Of a stretch of DNA of 44,699 nucleotides, positions 19,831 to 32,210 are shown piece by piece. Within the stretch, counting starts at the first letter, position 1; each line of letters begins with the position of its first letter. Position numbers and translations under genes: made by a program. A model generated the notes under the pieces. That model ran no database searches, was not told the origin of the DNA, and worked only from the letters and a program-made list of their open reading frames with translations. The DNA comes from Chara braunii (taxonomy: Eukaryota > Streptophyta > Charophyceae > Charales > Characeae): positions 274,399-319,097 of the forward strand of contig BFEA01000167.1 of the NCBI GenBank assembly GCA_003427395.1, written 5' to 3'.

Positions 19831-20680
19831 TTAGTAGTTAGTACTTTCTTTTCATTCGCTTTTTTTTCTCTTCTCTTTTGTTTAGTTAGTTTTGTTTTGA
19901 CCTTTTTTCGTCGTTCGTCTCTTGTAGATTTACTAAATGAATCTACCCCGGAAACCGGGGAGTTTCGTTTGATCGAAATCGCGAGGGACCTAGCCGATCA
20001 CGGTGCGGCATCGTGAAGACCCGGTTCTAGGGAAGAGAGAGCAGTAGGGGGGAGAAAATGAGAGAAAAGCAACCAGGGCCAAGGGGAGATATTGCGAGTA
20101 AGCCGGGGAAGAGATTCGCGCAGACGGAGGAGAACGCGAGAAGAAGAGAAGAAGGAGAAGAAGAAGAAGAAGGAGAAAGACGAGGGGAGAGTGACATACT
20201 GACCTGATTGGAGTGCGCGCTTGCGCCTGTAGAATCCCCATACCATGGCCTCGACATGTTAAAGGGTAGTGTTGCGTTGCGGTGCCACTGCTGTCCGACA
20301 AAGGGTGGGGGGGTTGCAACTTGGCAAGAGGGTTCTGCAACTTTTGCACTCCTTGTCGTCCAAAGTGGCGCTAGGGAGAGGTAGCGCGAGTGACCTCAGC
20401 CTCCCATACACTGCTTACCGTACTCACACCCGGTGACGGTATCGTGAGAACGAGACCGCCATCCACCCGACTTGCTTAGGTTTGCGCTTATGTTGTTCGG
20501 GTCCTCCATGTTGTGGTCTCAGGGCACAGCGCATCGTGGCGAGTAGTGTTGCAACGAGTACGACGAGATCAAGAACGGGTAAGTCTCGAAACCCGCGACT
20601 ATACTCAGCTACTTCCATTGGTAGGATGCGTTGAGATAAATGAATCTACCGCTAGGACAAGAAAATATACACTACTCGTG
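19831..20680. other. Unassigned stretch with purine-rich tract
   Basis: Contains a GAAG/AAGAAG-rich segment (about 20145-20190). Apparent open frames on the minus strand are by-products of this skew (poly-Ser/Leu/Phe) and are not called as genes. Confidence 0.4.
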
Positions 20681-20742
20681 TGTGTGTATGTGTATGTGCA
20701 TATGTGTGTACGTGTGCGTGTGCGTGAGTGGGTGTATAGGCT
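20680..20742. repeat. GT-rich microsatellite
   Basis: Interrupted GTGTGTATGT-type repeat. A shorter relative occurs at about 20899-20924, preceded in both by ACACTAC, so the two are probably related by local duplication. Confidence 0.8.
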
Positions 20743-20924
20743 CGTGTAAGGATAAAGGCGTGTATGTAAGATAGTGAGCGTGAGCTACCATGTCGAATCA
20801 ATCCTTCGAAAAATGTGAGAAGGAGAGAGAGTTTCCTTTAAATGGATGAACAAAATCGAATGAATCTTCCAATAGAGCGTGGAAGTATACACTACCACGT
20901 GTGTATGTGTGTCTGTGTGTGAAA

Positions 20925-21335
20925 GAGAGAGAGGGATTGAGAGACACTTACCTGTTCGCTGCTAGTCGCAATCGCAGCGGTCGAGCGATCAGCCCGAACG
21001 CAATGCACCCCCCACCCTTGTTGACTGTATCAGTCCGGAAAGATAGCCTGTAGGAGATGGCGATCACGCTGGGAGGGAGTACTTACGCACGAGGAGGAAG
21101 ACAAGCACGGCAGCAGGAGAGTGCGCACAGAACGCGCGAGAGAAGAAAAAGAAGAACAAGAAAGTTACGATCGAAGGTTTAGGAAACAAGGAAAACAATC
21201 AACTGGATCATAAAGGAACATGGTCACAGGCAAGAGAACGAACGGGGCAACCAGAGGCGACCAGTGTCCCTCTAACACAACGCACTCTCATTTTGACTGT
21301 ACCAAACCGGAAAAATACAGCTTATATACATTCAT
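20925..21335. other. Unassigned stretch
   Basis: No ORF, RNA or repeat that can be supported. Confidence 0.3.
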
Positions 21336-21339
21336 TATA

Positions 21340-21394
21340 TATGCTTTATTATTATTATTATGATTATCATTATTTATTATTCTTATTATTATTC

Positions 21395-21432
<38 letters not shown>
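21340..21432. repeat. ATT microsatellite
   Basis: ATT/TTA repeat with a TTC-containing middle. An apparent poly-Leu/Tyr frame across it is a simple-sequence artefact. Confidence 0.95.
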
Positions 21433-22189
21433 GTTATTATATCGATTTCATAGGCTTAGCTGTGTACGAATAGGGAAAATGTGCACAGGCATAAGGAAAA
21501 AAAACGTGCGAGAAGGCGGATCAACGAGGAAATGCGAGGAAAAAATACATGTGGGCAGGTGTGCGCCGTTATGTACAAAAGTGGTTATGATCAGTCAGTG
21601 AAACTTCGACGAATTAGACTGTTATAGCGCGTCATTCTTCTCTGTCTGCGGATGCACCTAGACAAAAAGACAGATTAAGTAAATTTTTTCTTTTCTTTTG
21701 ATTATTTATTTTATTTTCTCTCCCACTTATTTTTATATTTTCGATTTTCATCACAGGCTACTCATTCTGAGAGGGTGAGAAAAATGAGCGATGAGTATGA
21801 TAATGTGAGGGGACATAGCTGGTATTGGCGGTGGTCTGCATAGACGACGTCTTCAAGAACTTCGTGATCTGCTAACGTCAACAATTGCATTGTCAAGTAA
21901 TAGGCAGACATAGTTGTGTAGGAAGTAGGCTGGGCGCCGAGCGCCAGGTAGGGAGATAGGGCCTGGATACTCATGTTGGTGTTTGTGAGAGCAAACTCTC
22001 ATTGATATTAGTTTTCAGTGTTAAAATTCTCCATGGGTGTGATATTGGTGCAATGCTACTCTCTGGACACTATGATACTAGTTGGCCTTCAATGTGATTG
22101 TGTAGTCTGGTTATTGTCATCACGCTGTTGCTCATTTTCCTAGCAAAAAGGAATAGGAAGAAGGAACACGAAAAGAGAGGGTGAAAGAA

Positions 22190-23180
22190 AGATGGAGATA
22201 TACGGACAGTCAGAAAAACGCATCAGACAAACATACAGACAGGCAACAGGCTGACAGACAGAGATAGACAAGAAAGACAGGGAAACAAGAACAGATGGAC
22301 AAGACAGATTGGCGCAGGCAGCCAAACATGGCTGACAGGGATAGGAAAACAGATGTATGAGCAGATGTCGAAAGAGGAAGAGAGAATGTGCATATAGGGC
22401 TCATGAAGAAGCACGTGCAGAAGAAGAAGAAAGGAGGAGAAGAAGTAGAAGAAGAAAAAAAAAAAGGTGGGAAAATGCAACCAAGAGTCACATCGCACAG
22501 TTAGAAGCCACGTTCCACAGACCCAAAGCAATAGCACGCCCAAAAAAACCAGGAAGGTACCGGACCTCAGCATTCTGAAGCAAACAGGCAGCGAGCAGCA
22601 GGTACCAGGTCCAGGTCAAGTCAGGAGAAGCAGAGGCTGGGACGGTTTGTGACTCAGTCCAAGTCGGTATAGGGACTGGCCGATCGCATTTCAGACGGGG
22701 TGCTCATTCATGAAGCGTGTGGAAGTGTTGTTGAAGCACTTGTGCGATTTCCGCGGGTGGCATGCGTGAAAGCCCTACTGGGCAACACTGTGCTGAGAAG
22801 GAAGACGATCATATTCACATAAGTTAGTAGTAGGGGAAGAGCTGAGTAGCAGCGGACGTATTCAGAGTTTGGATTCCCCAGTAGAGATAGAAATAGAAAG
22901 AAAGAGGGAGAGAAAAGAAGGGAGGAAGGAGAGATAGGCGCAAACGAAATGCAGATAAATAAACAAATAGTCGGATATCGACAAACAAACAATGCAAAAC
23001 AGTCGGGCAGACGATCCGACAGACATAGTCGGACTGACGATCCGACAGTCATAGTCGGACAGACGAACCGTCAGACGCAGACAACGACAAAAAGTGAGAC
23101 AGGTACAAACTCGGACGAACAGATACAGACTCGGACAAACTGGTACAGATAGACAGACTGCGATAGACAGACACGGAGAA
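22190..23180. repeat. ACAGACAG-type low-complexity region
   Basis: Strand-skewed, purine-rich DNA with many ACAGACA words, in two blocks (22200-22350 and 22945-23180) separated by GAAGAA-rich sequence (22400-22465). Long minus-strand frames rich in Ser, Leu, Cys and Phe follow from the skew. In 23005-23075 a ~28 base unit with GATCCGACAG and AGTCGGAC is repeated. Confidence 0.6.
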
Positions 23181-23689
23181 AAGGGGCGCATGGTGGTTTT
23201 TGGCTGTACGTGGCATTTGTGAGTTGGGAAACGAGGTTGTGAGTAAGGCAAGATGCATACCTGGTGTTGGAAGCTACATTGGTCGCTGTATGCTCGTACT
23301 TCGGGAAAAACTGTTGTCGTCACCATTGGGGTTTATAGTCTAGGCTAGATAGGATCTGCCATCTGGGTGCCGAACGCCAGATAAGGGTATCAACATTGGT
23401 TCTTCATTGATGATGATGATGAGACTTTAACAACATTGTTAATTATGAGTTCTTGGTGTCTTCTCATTTGGTGAAGCTCGCACAAGTGGTTAACGACCTC
23501 TTGAAATTTCAGAATGAAAGATCCAGAAGTCCATTAGGAGAGGTCTAAAATCACTGGAATGACCTGAAGACATTTCATGTCATTTCAGGAGTTACAAGTG
23601 GTTTGGGGGTCAAATTTTATGTTTTTTTCCTTTATTTTTTTTGCCTGTTTTGTTTTTATTCAACGTTGTTGTGGTTCACTTCAAGTCAT

Positions 23690-24345
23690 TTTAGGAGTTT
23701 CAGGTGGGGAGGCCTGAAACCTCTAAAAATACCTGAAGTGGCTGAAGCTTCTAAAAGCGGTTTCAGGTCCCCCCATCCAAATGGTTGGATTGATGGGGAT
23801 ACTTGAAACCTCTGACATGATCTGAAGTGGTTGAAGCTTTTGAAAGTGGTTTCAGGTCCCCCCATCCAAATGGTTGGATTGGGGTATCTGAAACCGCTTT
23901 TAGATTTTTCAGTCGCTTCAGATTGTTTCAGGAGTTTCGGATGGAGAGACATGAAACCTCTGAAATGATCTGAAGTGGCTGAAGCTTAAGAAAGAGGTTT
24001 CAGGTCCCCCCATCTAAATGGTTTGATGGAGACATTTGAAACCGCTTTCAGATTTTCAACCACTTCAGATCATTTCAGGACTTTCAAGTCGGAAGATTTG
24101 AAATCTCTGAAATGATATGAAGTAGCTGAAGCTCCTGAAAGCAGTTTCAGGTTCCCCCATCCAAATGTTTGGATGGGGGTCCATCTAAATGCTTGGATGG
24201 GGGGACCTGAAACCGCTTTCAAAAACTTCAACCACTTCAAGGCATTACAGGAGTTTCATGTGAGAATCTGAAACCTCTAAAATGACCTGAAGTGGCTGAC
24301 CTTTTGAAAGCAGTTTCAGGTTTTCCCATCAAAGTACCTCACACC
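23690..24345. repeat. Diverged copies of the palindromic satellite
   Basis: At least four palindromic units centred on CCATCCAAATGGTTGGAT-like cores (about 23775, 23868, 24010, 24160-24210), with flanking words CCTGAAGTGG, GAAGCTTCTGAAAG and TTTCAGGT in both orientations. They are clearly the same family as 44029-44699 but more diverged and irregularly spaced (rearranged cores at 24158-24212 are doubled). Confidence 0.9.
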
Positions 24346-24497
24346 CGTCTGAAGCAGCCGAAAATAACCTGAAAATAGAGATATCTGTTAACCTTCTCTC
24401 GAAGCGCGTGATGCAATTCTGGTGTTGGTACGAGGTCACGGCTATCTGATCGTACGTATATAATATTATTTGATTTCTGAAGTTCGCTGTCATTTTA

Positions 24498-24500
24498 TTG

Positions 24501-24549
<49 letters not shown>

Positions 24550-24590
24550 TATTGATTAATATTATTTATTATTATTATTATTATTATTAT
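24498..24590. repeat. ATT microsatellite
   Basis: Nearly pure ATT run with an interruption near 24550-24560. The poly-Tyr frame across it is artefactual. Confidence 0.95.
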
Positions 24591-24599
24591 TTTACAAAC

Positions 24600-25255
24600 A
24601 GACTCATTTTCTTTCACACTTCACATGCATGTGAACAGGCAGCACAGCAAAACCGGCGGCATGCGCCCACTCAGATCTCAGAGATATAGTAACAGAGAAC
24701 ACAATTCAGATACATAGTCGCTTCAGATGGTTATGGCTCATCAACGCCTGTATAACTCATTGTTCGTCACTGTGCCCGATTCTGCTGCACTCACACACTC
24801 ACTTAGGATCACCCTGGATGCCCCGCACGCTTGCACACTCAGTCTCAAACATTCACACGCTCGTTGACTCAGCCGTGGCCGCTCAACCCTGCTGGCTGTG
24901 GTCGCGCAGCCTCTTCAGCCCACTTCGTCTTAAGGCAACATGCAGACCATCTTCGCACAAGACGTTGTAACCACTCTTTCCGCATGGCTCACGCAGGAAT
25001 GAATGAGTGACTGGGCGTTGTCTCGTGATTTATACTTCTATAGCCCGATGGTCTAACCCTCTCCCGTGCCCGTAGTGCACACGGTCCCATGCGATGCTTG
25101 CTTTGACTAGACCAGGACTGACTGGGATGGGGGTTGTTGATTCAGCAAGGGTAGGTTCTACCACTTGCCTCAGCCTGATCATGGGCAGCCTCGAAAGACC
25201 ATTGCTATGACTTTCCGGAAAAACTTCAGTCTCGTCCTTTCGGGCACTATAGCGG
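24600..25255. other. Unassigned stretch
   Basis: No supported gene or RNA. Moderately GC-rich, contains CACACTCAC-type low-complexity words (24785-24870). Confidence 0.3.
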
Positions 25256-25259
25256 CTAC

Positions 25260-25540
25260 GACATTGACCTTCCGGACTGTAGCATCAGTGACTTGGACCC
25301 TTCAGGAGTCCTACAAATGCGATTTCTATTACCCCCTTGAACATCTACTCGAAGGTCTACATACTGGACCCCTGCAACCTACGGACCTTACGACAGTCTT
25401 CCTACTGTTACGAATACACAGGTCACGGGTTCTACTCTCGGGGTCAACACAAGTGCTCTACACTGGTAAAGTAAGACTGGGGACCGAGCCCTGGGATATA
25501 CATTCACTACTACGAATAAGTGGTTATCGTTTCAGACCAA
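25260..25540 (-). repeat. Second copy of the SINE-like repeat
   Basis: Related to 1-240. Best-conserved parts: CTTCCGGACTGT, ACAGGTCACGGGTTC, GACCGAGCCCTGGGAT and TACGAAT. A B-box-like word is on the minus strand. The long plus-strand frame over it is not conserved in the other copy, so it is not called as coding. Confidence 0.45.
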
Positions 25541-25804
25541 CAGGGACTATTAGACATAAAAGGCAAACACAGTTTAAATACAAATTCGCTGCGAACTGAA
25601 TATGGTGCCAAACAACCGGTACATTCTACGTCCAACACTATGTCCATAACCCGTACGCACGAGGCTCCAGGCTACCTAGTACGTATTGAAGTTGCCAATT
25701 GTCACATCGCGTCTAGTTCACTTCTCTTTCATCATGGTTAACGTGAGAGGGAACCTAAAAAGTTCAGATCAAGTTGTCAGCCATGTCCTTAGGAAAAATC
25801 TCAT

Positions 25805-26093
25805 TTGAACCTCTATTGCACGAGGTATTTATGTGTGCACAGACAAATAGGTAATGAGGTAGTACTTATATGTTCATGCGCATGTATGAATGTGTGCGTA
25901 TACTTTTTACGGGTGACTGTGAAGGGGCGTGATGTACTTTCTCTGAGTGTGTGTGGAAGTGCTCGCGCACGCGCGTGCTCCATAACTTGCGGACATGCGC
26001 CTTTGTATATGCACACCAAATTGTTGTGTGTCTGTGTGTGTGTGAGTGTATGTATTGTTATGTCCACTTTACACTGTTCATATGTGTGTGGAA
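25805..26093. other. TG-rich region before the 3' LTR
   Basis: TGTGTG-rich sequence (25840-26090) abuts the 3' LTR copy exactly where a polypurine tract would be expected; none is present. This suggests a rearranged or truncated 5' end of the right LTR. Confidence 0.5.
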
Positions 26094-28250
26094 GTGAGTA
26101 ACCCTACTACTTGTTCAAGTATGACTGATGAATAATATAAATAAGTACCAACGATCTGTCTATTTATCACTGGAGAAGGATATGGGAGACTCTCGTGGGG
26201 TCATCCTATTGCTTGCTTGAATCTATTTTAACAGGTCTAATAAGATACTCCAGCAAAGGGAGGATCTGGTGTTCGCCTGAGTCCGCCAACATAATCCTAG
26301 CTTTGTCTGACTCTGAGAAAGTAGTAGGGTGACTCCCGTAGGGTCATCCTATTACACTTTTGAGGATAGACTGAGCTCTAATGAAGGAGTAATATGAGGT
26401 TTCCGTGAAGACCACCTATTACTAACTTGAATTCTGTACTGACACTTGGATCTGGAGTGTTTTTTTTCTGAAAGTTGGGTCAATCAGAATGTCTTAACTA
26501 CCTGCTTAACTAATAAAAGGATGCTCTCATATGAGTTATCCGGTCGCCCGTATAAGATTGTTTGAGATAATTGAGTGCATAATGACTATATGAACTTTGA
26601 AGAGTGGTTGAGTGCTCCCGTGGGGCTACTCGACTACTCATTCGATTAACCGTTTTGCCTGGAATTGATCAAGTAGTGGAAGATTCCCGGGTGAACCAAC
26701 CAGCTACTTGTGTATGTCAGGACAAGAAGAAGAGAAAAGAAAGAGGAGTGCTCCAGCGGGAGTGACTCCAGATGTCCTAAAACAAGCCGAATAAAAGAGG
26801 CAAGCACCACGGAGAAAAGTAATTAGAAAAGAAGAAGCTCCGCGTAAACTCAGTTCATTGATAAACTCCTAAGGGAGAAACCGCCAATAGCATGAATTGA
26901 TCTCAGCTGACTACCGCGTAAGCATCAAAGGGTGTGTTTATCCGCAGGAGATAAAATGTAAGGACTAAGAGTAGGGGAAATATGAGTTCCCTCAGACAAC
27001 TTAGGACGTAGGCTAGAAACTCCTTGAACAAAAGGAGGAATAGTGACAGATGCCATAAGGTAGGTAGAAGTTAAAAGGGGTAGACTTTGGGATGTTGATC
27101 CCAAAGTTCACAGACCGAATCTAAGGGTTTGACCCTTAGATATCTACATGTGGGAAATCGAGTGGGGGTGTTGAATCTTTGTTGACATATGTGTGTGCAG
27201 GTCCCTGTTTTGATCCACTGCGATTGAAGGAGAAGTCCTACAAAAATGACTTAACTTTTCTATTATCTCTTGATAACAGGTCGGTCATTGCCGATTCAAC
27301 TTTCCCCCTTGACTTGACACCCACGTCTAAGATCAAACCCTGTGGTCAGTAAAATTGTCCCCTGTGGTCATTGCCTAAATGGTCCTAGTCACTCTCAAAG
27401 GTCCTTTGAAGAAATGTGAGGGGGTTGGGCGTACATCATAGGAAAGATAGAGTTGTCATACATGGTTTGGGAAGTGAGGGACAATGTCTGAGGTGTGGAT
27501 TGATGGTTGACGTCGTTAGTGCATGGCATGTCAATTTTCTTTGCATTATTCTGTGCAGGTTTGTTTTGTTCTATGTTTGGACTGAACTGGAGCTGATCTG
27601 TTGAAGAGTCCTGGACACACAACACTTGTGAAAGTGGGAACGGTTTCCACTCTACAACGTCTCATTTATTTAACATATTGATTGTACAAATGAGCAGTTC
27701 ATACGGTGACTCGAGTGGTAATGCCTCCATATTCATTATCAGTCTTATATAAGTTCTATATGATGTCCAATCATATGTTAAGTAAAATAGAATGCCCTTG
27801 GTAGTGAGAAGGTTTGTTTGATACTTTGATCATAATGGTCAGAAGAAAAATATGTTTTGGAAGTAGAAGCGGAAATAGACGGCCTTTTAAAAGTTTGACC
27901 TGAATATCGAACGGGTCAGTTCTAGGCATCTTACCGCGCGTACCCCGTTTTATGCTACAACGATCGAGGAAACGCCATCGACCGACCTACCTCTACAAAG
28001 GCATGTAAAAGCCTTCGCATGTGGGTCGGTAGCTCAACAGGGATACGCCTACCTAAGGGTGGTGACAACCCCTTGGGTAGAGGTAAGTTGTACCTCACGA
28101 CGTCCTGACCTGTCGCAGGGCATCGTGAGAGGTATAACACACGCACACGGTCGGAGTGGTGACTGGTTCTTTTTCAGACAAAACATCATGCGTGACACGA
28201 CCGTGAGGTTCAACGCTCCCCATCAGGGCGTGGGACTTCCATGTGCGACA
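26094..28250 (+). repeat. 3' LTR (or solo LTR), 5'-truncated
   Basis: Matches 2514-4607 in direct orientation; it begins at GTGAGTAACC and ends in GCGACA at 28250. It keeps the TATA word at 27746-27752 and the hairpin units; the poly-A word is AATAGA. It has a private ~70 base insertion at about 27648-27717 next to GTGGTAATGCC. No tRNA-complementary site follows 28250, so it is not a 5' LTR. Divergence from the left copy is several percent by eye, so the insertion is not recent. Confidence 0.85.
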
Positions 28251-31200
28251 CAGCGATCCGAGCTTCGGAATGTGTCGCCATTCCGCTTCTGTGGCTTGTT
28301 GTGTTCCCCGCCTCCAGGAGCTCGACTTTGTGTGCTTTGTTGTTGTCTCAAAAGAAGAGGCTCTAGTCCGCCGGTATCCGGACTTTCAATATTGATGCGT
28401 TGTGCGTTTCTCTTTGTGTGCCTGATTTGGTCTCGAAAGTCCAACGTAAACCCGACTTGCTGTCCTTGTCGTGTGATGTCGGTATGCGAATTTCTCCGAA
28501 TGAAGGCGTTTGTGTTCTCGCGTGTCTTGTCGTTCCCCAACGAAGTTCAAATTTTTCACATTATGCATAATGGTGGGTCGATGTTTCGCTATTGCAGACA
28601 AAACCATGGATGTGTTTTTTCCTTGCTTTTTATTAGCAAAACAAAAGGTGTGGCTGTCGTGCATTGGGCCCAGTCGAGCTACGTACGCACAACATCTGCG
28701 ATGCTGCTTGAGTTTTCGGGAGTTGGGGGACACCAACTCGCCGTCGGACGACAGGAGCGTCACTGCGGGCGTTGGCCGGGGGGACGGGGGGCGGGAGGCT
28801 TTGTGGATTCGTCGCAAAATTCGACCTCTGCGTCTATGTCGCGCCACTCATGGACTGGACCGATAACTATTTCGTTCATAGTCGCAAATCCTGTGAGGGC
28901 ACACGGCTCAGGTATATGAGGTGAGCGGATATGCTCTTCGAATCACAATCGCCAGCCATGCACGAAAACGTGTATCGCCAAAACGAGGCGCACTATGTGG
29001 CACCCATAACAACACTGCCCGACATGAAGTCGTGCAGGCTTAAACTGCCCGGTCCCGACCCGGACCGGTGCCCTATGTGGCACCCATAAGAGCGGCGCGC
29101 TGCTCTTACTGGGGTTGGCGGGAAAGGTCAATCCCGCAGCAAGAGACGTGACAGTCATCTCGACTCCTCCGTGGGCCTTGCCACCATGAACTTTGGTGTT
29201 CCGACCATCAAACACAACAAGGAGTCGAGACTGTTATGATACCTCGCAATAAGGGCCTAGCGCGGACCTGCCCCTTACAATGGCGGTCGTTCACCGAATC
29301 TGCGAATTGATGCGTGGTGTCATTGACTTTGTATGGATGTTGTGGTGAATAAGGTTCTGTGTTCGTGGGACTATAGGGTCCTGAAGTCTGCTGGTATCCA
29401 CATTTCCTTTGTCGATGCCCCACGAGGTTGTCTTTGTCTGCCTGTGCTAGTCAGAAGTCCGCCAGGATCCGAACTTGCAACCTCGCTCTTGTGATGTCGG
29501 TCTTCACATCGTTTACCAATGAGGGTGTTCGTTTTTTCTCCTACGTTTGTTTTGTTCTCGTTTTTCAATGAGGTTCGAATGCTTCCAATTATGAAAATTT
29601 ATCTGTGGATGCGTGGCAATTTCCGGCAAAATCGTGGGTGTGAAGTTCATCTTGCAAGAACCCTGATGTCAAGTCGCCCGCGCCTGCATGCATTCATTGG
29701 ATTTTTTTTTTGCCTTCGATCGCCTGTCGTATTTATAGCAACTATTTCGCATTTTTCATGTCGGGTAAAACCGGTTCAGGTTGTGGGGTAGTGAACAACG
29801 TCCACGGTGCTACTTAAGTTTTTACGTGGTGGGGGTCACCCGTCCACCTTCAGATAACAGCCTTGCCAGGAGTAACACTGCAAGCGTGGGGCGGTGACCT
29901 TTGTGGATTCGCCGCGAGATTCACCTGGTATCCGAATGCCTGTGCCGCGCCACTGGTTGAGTGCACCTATAACTTTTTTACTAGCTTAGGGAGTTAGACA
30001 AAATTTGACTTCCTAGAACTTGAGATTGTTTTTGTTTTCATATTTGAGTTAATATAGATTCTGAGAAAACAATTTTCCTGTGAGAAGCGCTGCCGAAATT
30101 TTCTTAATTTAAAGAAGTTAGATTATTTTTTGATAGGTGGTGACTTTGGCGATCCACCCTGAGTAGGGGAGATGCTGCTATAGGTCTACCTTGCGTGGGT
30201 ATTGGCTTAGAGGTAGGCCTAGGCTTAGCTTGTAGGAGGACCTTGGCTGAGAATGTGCTATAAAGCTTTATTCTCCATACACTTATGGATTTAGCTTGGC
30301 TATTGGTCTGCCGTTTGTTACAGGTCCATTTCATCATTTGATTCAGGATCTGGACTAGTTTCAGTTTGATCCTACGAGGATCATCATCTGTTATCACTGA
30401 TAACAAGTCGGTTGCTGATTCGTCGGTTTACGACTCAACTCCACTTCACTCTCATTACTCGACCTAAAAAGGCTTTAGCCCTGGTGGGTTTTATTGTTTT
30501 ATTAAGGTTTTCAATCGGACTTTTATTGAATGGCCATTTAACAAAGGGACTGAGTGTTTAATTATGGAAGGTTGGACAAAGGTTGGGGCTTGCATGGCTG
30601 AAGAGAGGGGTATGAGTATAGAGAATGATTGAAGTTGACTCCATGTAGTGTATGGACTTTTTGTTGACTCTTTGATGTCACTGCAGGTAATTATGTGGTT
30701 CGAACTTTGGATTTGACTGTCGGCGATCACATACATTTATATTGCTGTGAGGAATCCCACTGTGATTGTGATAATTAATCATCACATACTTATTCCCTAC
30801 TATATATGTACGCACACACTTATGTTTGGGTGTTCGCGTGGCCTAAGGGGCCCACGCTTAAGGGTCTAAGTGGGGTGGAGATTGAAAAAGGAAGAAAAAC
30901 CCCTTTATTGTTGTATGTTTCTTAAAAAAATTTCTTAGTCGGACGCTAGTCCTGGGCCTGGATTCGAGGTCCTTATCCAGGACACCCCAGGTTCTAGACT
31001 CTTCATGGAAGGGATCACCCCCTGCGCAGAGTCTGATTGCCCTGCCCACCGGGACACTTAACCTAAAGGTCGGAGGTGCTGCGGGGGCCGCACGACTGTT
31101 CCTTCAACCGTGCAATATCGTCAAAGACACGCAGTAGCTGCTCCGGGAGCACGAAACTCCACGCGCGCGAAGATGATCTGCAAGAGTGTTTTTTGGCGAC

Positions 31201-32210
31201 CGGTCAGGCGAACAACCGACTGTTTGGCACTAATCGAAGGTTGTCCGAAGGCGAGCGCAGAACCCGATTTGGGAAGGTGGTCGGGGCTAGTAGGGGCTGT
31301 TGTGTTCAACAGATGCGCAGTCAGGAACGAGACGAGTCCGCTGCGGACGACACAGGATCAACATCGCGGCGCGTGTCAGGTTGGCGTGACAGAAAGCGGA
31401 ACGGCCTGAAGGACGGTAACACCGAATGGAATAAAAAATCGAAGTTCGCCAGCATCCAAACTTCAGAAGGTGGACGTCGGCACGGAACGCCAGTTTTCTT
31501 GGTCTGGGCTTCGTGATGCGGCTGGCGGCACGCACTGATATGTTCGACGGGCACAAAAGGTCGGACTCCTCGACGTGCCGCTGGACCAATCGCACCGAGG
31601 ACCGAGCCCTTTTTGAGACCCCGAAAAACGACTCTCTGGCACCTCAATGAGCCTGCGAATTCCGCCGGCATCCGAACTTCACTCACGACGCAACAAAGTC
31701 CACCAGCATCCAGACTCGCAATTGCGTCAGTGTGTGTAAAAACAAAACACGACCACGGGTGGTCGAAAGCCGCCGGAGTTGAAAGCGCTTGGCGGCGCTG
31801 CGCTCACTTCAGGAGTCCAATCCTACACCGCTTCGCATTTCGGGCGATGAACCGCTCAAGGTGCACGGTGAAGTTCGGATGCCGGCGAACTTCTGACATG
31901 CAGGCGTCAAGAATAGGTTTGATGTTTTGATGTTTCGTGTTGTGTTGTTAAGTTGTGCGCCGATGTCGCCACGTCCGTAGGCCGAGGACGCCATGGCATT
32001 CGTTCAAGTTGTCGAGCTCCGTCATCAAAAGTCATCGGCATCCAGATTAAAAGATTCAGTGACTATCCGCAGTTCTCGGGGATTCCGTGCTCCCTGGTAG
32101 TGACCGGCCAGGGAGGGTTTGCGCAAGCCCGGGTGTCAGCGGACTTCTGGTTCCGGCATGTGCAAGCCATGTGATTGCGGGTTGTTCGTGCTCGCAACTC
32201 TGGCGGATTG

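Larger units (their letters stand above)
1640..28250 (+). mobile_element. Giant decayed Ty3/gypsy LTR retrotransposon (Ogre-like layout)
   Basis: Order on the + strand: long LTR (to 4607), tRNA-Asp primer binding site (4610-4626), leader, two related unknown ORF modules (6035-6856, 7119-7876), gag, protease, reverse transcriptase, RNase H, integrase (8181-15090), a second gag-like ORF (15243-17338), 8.7 kb without ORFs, and a second LTR copy ending at 28250. RT, RNase H, then integrase is the Ty3/gypsy order. The two LTR copies end in the same GCGACA; only the first is followed by a primer site, as expected for a 5' and a 3' LTR. Giant Ogre/Tat elements of plants also have an ORF before gag and long LTRs. 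The start at 1640 is uncertain, no target-site duplication was recognised (five bases after 28250 are CAGCG), and no polypurine tract is evident before 26094. The right copy could instead be a solo LTR of another insertion. Interior microsatellites and the satellite at 23.7 kb suggest nested insertions. Confidence 0.6.

Noticed and set aside
21293-21601. Poly-Leu/Tyr frame
   Set aside because: Translation of an ATT microsatellite.
22223-23326. Long minus-strand Ser/Cys/Leu-rich frames
   Set aside because: Explained by the ACAGACAG strand skew; no conserved motif.
25165-25599. 144 codon frame
   Set aside because: Lies in the SINE-like repeat; the other copy at 1-240 does not conserve the frame.
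28059-28919. 286 codon open frame on the + strand
   Set aside because: It starts inside the 3' LTR and runs into unrelated flanking DNA; composition is Cys/Arg/Ser-rich without motifs, and there is an overlapping long frame on the other strand.
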